Source: Branchiostoma floridae (lineage: Eukaryota > Chordata > Leptocardii > Amphioxiformes > Branchiostomatidae). From it: DNA of 64,000 nt. The translations under genes were made by a program, and so were the position numbers. The stretch lies in assembly GCF_000003815.2 (NCBI RefSeq), contig NC_049982.1:19338496-19402495 (forward strand), given 5' to 3'. The notes under the pieces were generated by a model. That model was not told the origin of the DNA. It made no database searches and saw only the letters and a program-made list of their open reading frames with translations. Below, one piece after another: positions 39,101 to 50,000 of the stretch (position 1 is the stretch's first letter; every line of letters begins with the position of its first letter).

Positions 39101-42100
39101 GTTGAATTTTTCCATAGTTTTATACATGAAGTCTCTATTTACCGTATCATATGCTTTTTCAAAATCAAGGAACAAAAGTATACCAGGTATTTTCTTCTGT
39201 TTTGTATAAAATATTATGTCATTTATTAGTCTTATGTTTTCACCTATGAATCGTCCTTTTATGTATGCTGTCTGATTTTGGTGAACAAGTTTTGAAATAA
39301 CTGTTTTAATTCTATTGGCAAGCGTAAATGCAATTATTTTGTAGTCGCAGTTGAGTAGACTGATTGGTCTCCAATTTTTTAACATATGTAATTCATTTTT
39401 CTTGTGCAGTAGTTTTATCAGTGCTTTTCTTTGTGAATATGCTAAGGTTTTGTTTTCAAAACTTTCCATAAAGGACTTAAAAATAATAGGTCCTAATAAA
39501 CTCCAGAATTTTTTGAAGAACTCTGATGGGAGCCCGTTTGGTCCTGGAGCCCTGTTGCTCTTCATACTCTCTAACGTACATTCACATTCTTCTATTGTGA
39601 TCTGAGAATCTATTTTTTCTTTCTCCTCATCACTTAGGGTGCAATCTAATTCTATGTCAGACAAGTATTTGTCCACCTCTTCCAGGTTAATGTCTTCTTG
39701 TGCATACAAGTCTTTGTAATATTTCACTGTTTCTGTTAATATTTCATTTTGGTTTGTGATCACATTATCTCCTAGTTTTAACATGTCAATATTGGATTGG
39801 GTAGCATTATGCCTCTCTAGATTTAAGAAGAATTTTGTACACTTTTCTCCTTCTTTTATCCACTTTGCTCTTGCTCTTATGTAAGCTCCTCTAGCTTTTT
39901 CCTCATAGTAATTTCCTAACTGTGTTTTTGTTCTTTCCAGTTCAGTTTCAGCTTTATCATCACCTTTTTCTTGATTCTCTAGGTAAAGTGTGAGTGCTTT
40001 TACTCTATCTGTCAGTTCTGTTTCTTTCTTTTTTCTTTCCTTAGCTCTATTCTTACAATATGATATGGAAAAGTCCCTGATTCTAACATAACACAGTTCC
40101 AGCATCAAACTTGGTGGTAAATCATTGTCCTCTTTTTTTGCATTCTCAACTAATTTTTTTATCCCTTCACAATATTCTTCATCTTTCAGAACTTCTGTAT
40201 TTAGTTTCCAATAGCCATATCCTTTATCTTTTGTATTTAGGCTTATCTTAAGGAATATTGCTTGATGATCTGTTTTAATGCTTGGTCTTATATCACATCT
40301 TACTACAGAGTCAGCAATGGTTTTAGAGATAAACCAATAATCAAGTCTGCTAGAGACCTTATGAAATTTGTCTCTGTAACGTTAAGTGTATTGTCTTGTA
40401 GTCTTATTTCTTTCTCTCCAAATGTCACACAGACCTAGGGATTGGTAGAAATTTTTCAAGGTTTGTGATGAATTTCCTGTGTCTGTTTGTCTCCCTCCTT
40501 TCTTATCCATACCATAATTCACAACTGAATTACAATCCCCCCCTACTATAACTTCTCTCTCAAGTGTAGTTTCAGATTCAGATTGTTTATTTTCGTCAAT
40601 CCATTTTGCGAGGTTGATTAGGAAAGTGTTTCTTTCAGTAGCATTGTTTGGAGCATAAACATTTACAAGAGTTAGGATTGTTTTACCAATTTGGCAGTTT
40701 ATCAATAGTTTCCTGCCATCTCCTTCATTTTCCCCAATAACTTGTGAAATTTGTACTTTGGGGTCTCCAAAATAGATTGACACACCTCTGCTTTTATTTG
40801 TTCCATAGGAATGGAATCCCTTTCCTCCCCAGTCTAAGTCAAAGTCTTTCCTTACATCTTTTGTTATATGAGATTCTTGTAGAAAGACAATGTTTGCTTT
40901 CTGGCACTTGCACCATTCAAAGATGGATCTTCTTTTCACTTTCTCTCGTATTCCTTTAACATTTACTGATAATAATGATAGGCAGTTGACGGACATACCT
41001 GTAAATGAAAAGCTATACCGGTTTACTATATGGTGGAATGAGTTCTGATGTACTTAATCACAGTCCGATGTGTACAGCAGCTCCACAGGGTTGTGTTCTC
41101 CATCGTTTCTGCTGGACCGGTGTCGTCCCCTCTGTGCTGGAACAGTGTTCATGTTTCTCTGTTGTCTGTGTCTCCCTGACGCATCTCTCATGTTTCTCAG
41201 TTTTTTTTCTATCTGTGCGGGTGTCAGCTTCTGTCCTAGAGTTTCTCTATTCCCATCGTTTCTGCTCTCTTGGTGTGACCGAGAAGAAGGCGTTACATCT
41301 GGTCTATTTCCTTGTGGTGTTGCACTAACATGTGAGTGTGATCTTGTCAACACCCTTGTCTCCACAGGGATTTCTTTCCTCTTTTTTCTATTGGTTTTCC
41401 TTGAAGTGTCTTTTTCTTGACTATTTCGACCCATGTATTTTGCTATATTCGCTTGTTTCATTCCACTTTGTCCCTCTTTTCCTTGTTCAACTGATGTGTC
41501 CATTTCTTCTTCATCCTCACTTTTGTTCTCTGGCGTGTGCACATCTGCATGTGTTGTTGCATTTGTGGTGTTTACTTGGGAGAATGTGTTTTCTCCAAAG
41601 TTGGCCGGTATTGCCTCTTCAGTATGCTGTGATGTATCAAGTGGCTCGTGAGTACTCTGTTTTAGTGGTGGGAATTCTTCTTGGCTGTCAATCAGTATTG
41701 CAGGGTGCATCATTTCATCATGTTCCTCAGGTTCAGGTCTCATCATGGCAGTTTGTCTGTAGAAAATGTTAACTCTGAACTTTCCCATCTGAACATTGTA
41801 GTTTGGTATTGGTTTCTTGAGTTTGGTGATATAGACAAATCTGTCACCATTGCAGCAGTCTGTCAGTCGCCCATTGACCCTGATACGACAGTGCTGTATT
41901 TCTGTTATTTCGCAGCCATATTGTTGTTCTAAAGTGTACTTGATTACTGAGTCATGAACTGACCAAGGTAATCCTTTGACGGTGAGCCTTGTTCCCCTGG
42001 GTGCTCTTACGAAAGGGTTTACGAAAAATGTTACCTGCAGTTGTAGTAAATAAAGTGTATAAACAAACGTTCCCTTATGGAACGTGAACATACGTACCCT

Positions 42101-45100
42101 TCAATACCTCGTCGATGTATGTCATGTAGTAACAGACGCGGTCCGCGTCCTCCATGATGGGTGGCTGTACGTCACTGTCAGACCAACCGTTCTCTGTGAT
42201 GTACACCTCGGGATCTCCAAACTTTTCCTTGGAGCAATTCAGTTCTTTAATCAAATATCAACCTTGCTGACATACAGATTGTAGCCTTTTATTTTTAAAA
42301 TAAGGGTAGACATTAACAATTGTCACAATAGTCTTCTACTAGTCATCATCTATAATCCAGCATACTGTACTAGCAGATATCTTAGTGTTAACTAGAGTTT
42401 GGCGACCTCATACCTCCATGAAATATTTAGAGCTTTTGTAAATTTTATGCAAATGACTTGCAAATTTACATAATCTATGCATGGTGATATTCATCATGGA
42501 CTAAAGTACACATGTCCCAAGTATGAAACTCCCATCATTAATCATTAGGCGGTTTTGCAAGTGTTGCATATGTTATGCAAATCATTTCCTCATTTGCATA
42601 TTTGGTATCTGTTTATGTGCCACCTATCATAATTTAAATGTGTAACATTAATTGAAGTCCAGTTATTGAAATAATGGAATTATACAATTTCCTCATTAAC
42701 TATGCAAATAATGCCCTCATTTGCATAACATGTATATCATTATGCACATCTTTGCCCAAGCTACCTGCATGCTTAAAATTATGGCAATCTATCGTTCCTC
42801 TCTGCAGTTATCCTCTTTGGAATGTCTTGACAAAAATGCCCCTGCAGTTCCAAAATTTAATCTTAGGGGGATGAAACTTGGCCCACTATGTCATGACGCT
42901 AAAATCTGCGTACCACCCTAATGTCAAGACCGTATCATGTCCGGGACAGGAGATACATTGAAAAAACTGCTATGATAGAATATTCTCATTGATTATGCAA
43001 ATATACTCTAATTTTGCATAATTAGTATTTTATTTTGTACAACATTGTCTAAGGTACCTACATACCAAAAATCATGAAAATCCGTTGTTCCCTTCTTGAG
43101 TTTTTCGCTTCAGAAGTTTTTGACAAAAATACCCCTGCTATCCCAAACCTAGTTGCTAGGCGGCCCAAATTTATGTCACTTCTTTCTGGGCACAAGAGCT
43201 ATCTGACACCCCAAAATCGTGACCATAGCTTGTTCAGAACACGAGGTAGCAAAACCGGAAGTTGCGCTGCAGTACCATGGCAGGCCGCTAGGGGGCCCAA
43301 AACCTAATCATTTCCAGCTTTCGTCACACTCTACCAAGTATGAAACCAATCCACCCAGCCATTCTTGAGTTATCTTGTTTACACACACACACACAGACAG
43401 ACAAACAGACAAACGCAGGGTAAAACATAACCTCCATGACATTTCATGGAGGTAATTAGTTAAGATGAAGTCATATTTCTTCAGGGTATGTTGTCCCTTG
43501 TATGTCGAGATCTTTTAAAGTGCAATATCCAAATCTGTAAGTTGGAAAGGTACCTTAATGTAGTTGAGCACCCGACGCATTCCCCACGGCACAGCGTACA
43601 GCCAGTCAGACGCAGCACGCCGCCACTCCGGGGACCTTGTGATGTTGATGTTGTCCAAAGGCCCCTTATGAAACATAGAAGATCTCATACCTTTGTGAAA
43701 TAACCAGTAACAGCTTTTGTCAATTTCTCTTTAATTTTGTCCATGCGGGAACAAGATGAACCCGGGCCTAGTCTACCTTCCCATCCTGTGGAACCAACTT
43801 TCGATCAAGGCCAAGCTTACTTCCCATCTCGCCAATCCACATCCCTGTGACTTACGATATCCAAATAATTACGCACACATACCAAGACAAACAAATATAC
43901 AGACCAAAAACAATTTCCGGGAGGTAACAACATGAACATAGCAAAAGCCATGACAGAGTTGCTGGCCTTTCAGTGTTCATTAATTGACTGGGTGATGTTG
44001 TGACTGATCAATATGCAACAGTATCTGAAGGTCATATGTATGCACAATGCTCACCTTCCCAGCAGGTGTGTCCCTGTGTCCGACGAGACAGCTAGTGTAA
44101 TGGTTCAGGCCGAAGAAGTCCGACGAGCCACGAATAAGGGCCTTCTCTTCGTCGGAAAAGTCCGGGACGTTTTTATCTGGTAATGCCTGCCTGAGTTTCT
44201 GGACCTGATGTACAGACGTTAACAGAACTTAACAGAGAATCATGGTACGTAGGCCGCTTTCTTCCCACTTATGTGGGGGAGAACTTTTATTGACATCGAT
44301 GTAGAGTTTCATATGATTGAATCTTATACATGTAAGTTATAAAAGAATAAAAGTATAAAAGAAATCATAAAAGTAGCATTTTCGTAAAGTCCCTGTCTTG
44401 TAGTTCGAAAATCGATAAGTCATTTCTCGATCAGCATGTAATTATATTTTTAGTGATAGTTGGCGATTTGTCGCCTTACACCGGAAGCGTTCTTAACGTC
44501 AGCGACTTGTCTCCAGCAATCTTTGATGTCACAGAGTCCAGGTGTCAAGCGAGCGATGACCTACTTATTGACCATCATTGGTAGCGGTCGCAAATCGTTT
44601 TGTGTACGTACGACCGTCTCCGGATCCGTCAGTCGTGCAAATGTGTAATTCTGACATTGTGCCTCCCGTGGGCAAGTAACTGTGTGACAGGGGCATAAAA
44701 AGTGCAACTCACCAGAACTTTGAAATCAGGCGGGTAGTCACCGTTGACATAGATGGGATGTGCGAACTGGCTGTTAGAGACCTGCATGTAGTAATCTGCA
44801 GCTGCGACATCGGCCGGAAGGCTGGGGTCCTGTGGCTCTGCCCAATCCAGACTGACGGTTATGCCGACTTTCCCGCCTTGACTTGCTCTGTAGAAGGTGT
44901 TGTATGTGTGCCACGCCTTGGCATGGGCCTTGGGAGAGGGAATTGTAAAAGTGCTGTATGTTGTGTGGTGCCAACGATGATTCGTACATGTGAGACAGTG
45001 ATATGATTAGTTTGCTTTATTTGGTCTTGGTTTATAGTTTCCTCAAAGGGCGCGGAATATTTAGTGATATTAACTACTGAGACGATACTCTTCCCTTGGT

Positions 45101-45959
45101 TTGATTTGAACTCAACCATCTATAGACCATACACTAAGGGCTCATTAGGGTACTAGAAGATTATTTGTTTATTTGTGTATTAAAATTCCCCACACAAGTG
45201 GAAGGGGCGGGGGAACAGGTATACATGTACTATACCCACTAAGAGATTATACTACACCTTCAGGATAGTGTGTCCGCAGAGGTAGCTGGACAGAGTACTT
45301 GGGTCTCGTATGCCTGGAGCATGCTGACCGTTGAAGTAGCCATCGTTACACAATATTTTCGCGTCGTTAAAGGTTAACCATAGTTTGACTCTGTCCCCAA
45401 AGCTCTTGAAGGCAAATGATGCATAGTCGTTATAGATTTGCACCATGGTTTCGTTCACCCACCCTCCGTACCTGTCTTGTAGGGCCTGCGGGAGGTCCCA
45501 GTGGTAAAGTGTCACCATCGGGGTGATGCCGTTTGCGAGCAGTTCGTCTATGACGTTATTGTAGTAGTCGACTCCAGCTTGATTGACACCGCCCGCTACA
45601 GTACCGTCGGGAAAGATCCGCGGCCATGACAGAGAGAAGCGGTAGTACTTCAGACCCATGGCCTTCATGAGCTGCACGTCTTCTCGGTACTTGTTGTAGC
45701 TGTCACAGGCCACGTCTCCGGTGTCCCCACGGTCTACCTTACCAGGTGTGTGGGAGAACCTGTCCCAGATGGACTCACCTTTGCCGTCCGCGTTCCAGCC
45801 ACCCTCGATCTGGTAAGCCGAGGTTGCCGTGCTCCAAATAAAACCGTCAGGAAAACTGCCTGGTAGGAAAGCGTCTCTGACGGGATTGTACTCACCATAG
45901 TTGTGGGCAGCACAATGCACTGTGCTTATGACCACGCAAAAGATCAATGGGACAACCAT
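36171..45959 (-). CDS. GH1 beta-glycosidase, lactase-like, array gene D (altered acid/base motif)
   Basis: Coding exons in transcript order: 45959-45258, 44928-44713, 44204-44055, 43664-43554, 42227-42098, 36442-36171; introns are GT-AG and the product is 526 residues. A signal peptide ([17 protein letters not shown]) leads into one GH1 barrel with [23 protein letters not shown], the intact nucleophile motif ITENG in exon 5, and [13 protein letters not shown] in exon 6. The acid/base motif, normally TFNEP, reads TFNDA (near 45360), so the catalytic glutamate is aspartate. Activity is probably reduced or lost, as in klotho-type GH1 proteins, but this is an inference. The protein ends at VIDEL without the hydrophobic tail of genes B and C. 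Intron 5 is 5.65 kb because of a LINE insertion; intron 4 holds a 1.07-kb repeat. The exon 5 acceptor (CTCCAAG) has a weak pyrimidine tract. Closest known relatives are lactase/LCTL-type proteins; the substrate is unknown. Confidence 0.9.
37222..40996 (-). pseudogene. LINE ORF2 (endonuclease, reverse transcriptase), broken twice
   Basis: Reading starts at the ATG at 40996-40994. The endonuclease part has [22 protein letters not shown] and GGDCNSV, then an in-frame TAA at 40384-40382. The same frame continues after it with SSRLDYWFI and TDHQA, then the RT with [32 protein letters not shown] and VADD in the YADD position, as far as a stop at 37613. A frameshift near 37613-37650 moves the C-terminus to another frame that ends at 37222 and includes a CTLC...H...C cluster. 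The copy is therefore not autonomous now. Two lesions in an otherwise clean frame suggest modest age or assembly errors. Confidence 0.88.
41054..42027 (-). pseudogene. LINE ORF1, 5' truncated, fused in frame to host intron sequence
   Basis: The frame runs from the 5' break at 42027 to a stop at 41054. The first part, with [17 protein letters not shown] and a segment containing cysteine and histidine ([11 protein letters not shown]), resembles nucleic-acid-binding regions of Tx1-type ORF1. A long low-complexity, acidic then basic tail follows. The frame happens to stay open into the host flank up to an ATG at 42091, but those first 21 codons are host intron DNA. Only about 57 bases separate it from ORF2. 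Confidence 0.7.
42393..43454 (+). repeat. Three-copy 1.07-kb repeat, copy 2 (GH1 gene D intron 4)
   Basis: Same ends and internal order as the copies at 17491 and 48895: TAGAGTTTGGCGACCTCAT at the left, CCTCCATGACATTTCATGGA then GGTA at the right, with a short CA tract and GACA units just before the terminal hairpin. Confidence 0.8.
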
Positions 45960-47002
45960 TCTAACTACGTTTGTGGACTTCCAGCCACTGCATGCCAGTA
46001 TCCAGTGAACTTTAAACTCCTTCTGAACAAGGATTGGTTAATATTCAACCAACCGTATTTCAGGCTATGTTAATAATGTAATTGCAAATGAAGCAAATAG
46101 GATGTAGCATCGTTTGTATGTCATTTTAGAATGTGTGGAAGAAACATCCCGATGAAGACAATTATCTTCAAACTTTTAACCCCCGTTACTGCGCCTCTTG
46201 AATGCACCCCGTTAACTTGGCGTTATCAAGACACCCCGTCCCCATGCAGACCCTCTCACAGGACAATCCTTTCAAGAGTGCAAATAAATGTTTGTTGTTG
46301 ATAGGAAGATCAAGACTGCCAATAACCACTTCTTTTTTGAACAGGACTAAAAGGCTGGAATGATGGCGTTTGATTTACTCTCAGACGGAAGCGTTGATGA
46401 TGTATGTTGTTCTTGATGCATTCGATCGAGAATACGCCATCGTCATCGAGAAGTTGTGGATGGATCCAAATTTTGGCTGCGCCTGCGTGCCTGTGCCCGT
46501 TTGTGTTCCGCATATCTTTGGTAAGCATAATTTGCACGGATCGTGGTCATACCTGGAATGTGGGAAGGTGTTGGGAATACAAAGGCAATGTCAATATTTG
46601 GCCCCTTAGTGTGTATACTGGGGTCTTCTTTCTTATGCACCAACAACATTGTCTACAGGGATTTTCCTGGTGGATTAGGAAATAGGAATAGATATACAAT
46701 GTACTTTATATTCACAAGCTGTTTATTCTGTCAAAAAAACATAATACATGTGTTTGTCACCATATTGTAAACTTTGCTTGGCAGTTGTGCATTCATTATT
46801 TTCCTGTGTAATTCAGAAATATCTATAACAATTTACATTGACATTGACATTATAGCAGTCTCAGTGACAATTTGATAGCTAATTGAACGTAGGCAATGCC
46901 ACAAACAACATTTCGATACGTGATTTCGATACAAATCTCATCATGAAACAAATTAGATGCTTCCACAAATGAATCTTCATAACCGTTATAATAGCCATAC
47001 AA
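45960..47002. other. Spacer between GH1 genes D and C
   Basis: This holds the gene D promoter (right next to 45960) and the gene C 3' UTR. I see no further gene, and no clear TATA box at the expected distance from the gene D start. Confidence 0.5.
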
Positions 47003-50000
47003 TTAAATGACGACATGCAAGGCAATAACCAATAGAGACAAGACTAACAGTGCACCACTGACACCGATGTACCCCGTACCCGACCCCCGACACTGCCCCC
47101 ACATGTCCTGAACCATCCTGGTGACCTCTGCCCCCTCAGGGAAACCGTTATTGGCGATGATGTCCTTGTAGAATCCGGCGGACTTCTTGGGAGTTCGGGG
47201 TCTGTTGGGGTCGGTAAAGTCGACATAGTGCAGTCCGAACCGTTCGGTGTAGCCCCGGGCCCACTCGAAGTTGTCCATGAAGGACCAGGCGGTGTACGAC
47301 TTCACTTTTACCCCGTCTTCGTAGATAGCTAAAGCAATGATAACACGGTGTTAGATCTCTATATGTAATGTCGGTAAAGCCTTACTACCATCGTCCTTGT
47401 ATGATGTATCTTGAATAATGAAAGACCTATATGGCGCAGCTTACTTACCCTTGAAGACCTCGTCGATGTACCCCGCGTAGTAGCAGACTCTCTCAGTGTC
47501 CTCCAGGATGGGCGGCTGTACGTCTCCGTCCGACCGGCCGTTCTCCGTGATGTATATGTCAGGGTCACCGTACCTGATCTGGAAACCACGAGAAAAACTA
47601 AGTCCAAGCGTTTATCCGCAGGTATTTTCAATAGTTCATAATGACAGATTTCAATATACCTCTAATTAATGTTTAAAAGATTGCTATGATTTAGCTGCAA
47701 TTTTGCACAGTTTTGCAATTTTTTAGTTCATCGCATTGTTCAGAGCAAGGTCATTAGACCACTTCAAGGTGCAACTAAACGTGCACTCTCACCGCACTTG
47801 TGTCAAGCTTGCATCACTGTTCGTTCGTTTACTGCGTCACTGTTTTTTTTATCTTCTCCGATTTCGTATGATTTAGATATTGAGTAATACGTAAAAATAT
47901 GACTTAAAAAGACGACAAAATAAACAAAAAGTAGACAATTCATTCTTTATCTCTGAAATTCGTTGAGTATCTTTCGAACCCCGCAGTGACGCAAGCGTGG
48001 CGCAAGTGCAGTGCACCTTATACGAAACCCATACAGTCCTACATTTTCACCATTACCAAGAAGCGAGAAGAAGCCGAACTTTTGTGATAGACTAGATTTG
48101 TGATACTTTTATATGTATGTATCTTGACTTGTTGTCACCTGTACTTAGCTCGGTTGGGCAAAACTGTACAATAAAGGTCTTCATTCATTAAGACGTTGGG
48201 GATAATTGTATACGGAGATAGTGGTGAACATTTGTTTTGAAGACAGTGTTTTGAAGATAGTGAATTCTGTACCTTGATGTGCTTGAGCAGCCTGCGGAGC
48301 CCCCAGGGCACCACGTACAGCCAGGCAGACTCCGCACGGGGCCACTCCGGCGCTACCGTGGCTTCAAATGTGTCGCGGAACGTTTGGCCCTGATTTCCGA
48401 TGATCGGAAGACATTTACAGTTAAAGTATGAATACAGTATAATAGACATTGCCAATTGTAGTCAACACCTCGTCTATATCAGCGACAACTGCATGCATGT
48501 GGCGTTGGGCGTGGCGTAACTGGTAGAGCGTTCGGCTCGGAACCTAGAGGTTCTGAGTTCGATCCCCGCCGTGCCCCCGACGTTGTGCCCTTGGGAAAGG
48601 CACTTTACACGACCTTCCTCACTTTGCCCAGGTGTAAAAATGGGTACCTTCTGTTTGTACTGTGTATGTGGCACTGTTAATATAAGTTACCGAAACTTGA
48701 GTGCAGTGCCACATTGTCCTCGTCTGTCCAAAAGCAAAATAGAAAAGAAAAAAAACTGCATGCATATATATTACGTCTACAGGTGGATGAGTTATGGCTA
48801 AATATGGGTAAGGCTAACGCCACATTTCCAGACCGGGCCCGGCCGGGCTGTTTGTAGAAACGAAGAAATGTTTACATAAAAAAATATAAAAAACTAGAGT
48901 TCGGCGACCTCATACCTCCATGAAAATTTAGAGCTTTTGTAAATTTCATGCAATTGACTAACACATTAACATAATTTATGCGTGGTGTTGTTCCTTATTG
49001 ACTAACATACACATGTCACAAGTATAAAATTCCAATCATTAGTCATAAAGCGGTTTTGCAATTTTTACATAAATTATGCAAATAAGTTCCTCATTACCAT
49101 ATTTGGTATCTGCTTATATTTTACTATCGAAATTAATAAGTGTTACATTTATTGAAGTCCAGTTATTGCAGATAATGGCATTATACAATTTCCTCCTTAA
49201 TTATGCAAATAAGGTCCTCATTTGCATAAAATGTATATCATTATGAACACTTTTGCCTCAGCTACCTGCACGCCTAAAATGATGCCGATCCGTCAATCCT
49301 TTCTGCAGTTATCCTCTTTGGAATGTCTTGACAAAAACGCCCCTGCAGTTCCAAAATTACATGTTAGGGGGCTGAAACCTGCCCCACTTTGTCATGACAC
49401 TGCAAGCTATCTACCACCTAAATGTCAAGACTATATTATGTCCGGGACAAGGGATACATTGAAAAAACTGCTATGATAGAATACTCTCATTAATTATGCA
49501 AATGTACTCCTATTTTGCATAATTAGTATTTCATCTTGTACAACAATGTCTCAGGTACCTACATACCAAAAATCATGAAACTCCATTGTTCCCCTCTTGA
49601 GTTATCCTCTTCAGAAGTTTTTGACAAAAATACCCCTGCTATCCCAAACCTAGTTGGTAGGAGGCCAAAACTTATGTCACTTATTCCTGAGCACAAGAGC
49701 TATCTAACACTCAAAAATCGTGACCATAGCGTGTTCAGAACACGAGATAGCAAAACCGGAAGTTGCGCTGCAGTACCAAGCAAAGCCGCTAGGGGGCCCA
49801 AAATCTAATCATTTTCAGCTTTTATCACATCCTATCAACGCACCAAGTATGAAACCAATCCACCCAGCCGTTCTTGAGTTATCTTGTTTACACACACACA
49901 GACAGACAGACAGACAGACAAACACTGGGTAAAATATAACCTCCATGACATTTCATGGAGGTAAATACACCCACGATTATTCTCCTTACGTCTTGTGTAG

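Larger units (their letters stand above)
36784..42027 (-). mobile_element. L1/Tx1-like LINE inserted in GH1 gene D intron 5, with 17-base target duplication
   Basis: The insertion is bounded by identical copies of ATGTTACCTGCAGTTGT at 36767-36783 and 42028-42044. The poly(A) tail appears as a T run from 36784 to about 36810, so the element is in the same orientation as gene D. It is about 5.2 kb and 5'-truncated, since its outer end falls inside ORF1. Without it the host intron would be about 400 bases. The perfect duplication suggests a recent event. It is a different family from the LINE at the left edge of the window, as its ORF1 is not of the RRM type. Confidence 0.92.

Noticed and set aside
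41005-41772. Plus-strand frames of about 107-146 codons rich in Cys, Phe and Leu
   Set aside because: They lie antisense to the LINE ORF1, and their odd composition is the mirror of its low-complexity acidic and basic tail.
42028-42091. Start codon at 42091 for the LINE ORF1, giving a 345-codon protein
   Set aside because: The first 21 codons lie in host intron DNA beyond the target duplication, so this is a chance fusion and not the element's own start.
36171-45959. GH1 gene D as a dead pseudogene
   Set aside because: All six exons, splice sites and the frame are intact despite the changed acid/base motif and the intronic LINE, so decay is not shown by the sequence.
48499-48575. A tRNA gene
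   Set aside because: The A and B boxes are present, but the body continues into a SINE domain with an A-rich tail and a target duplication, so it is a SINE head.
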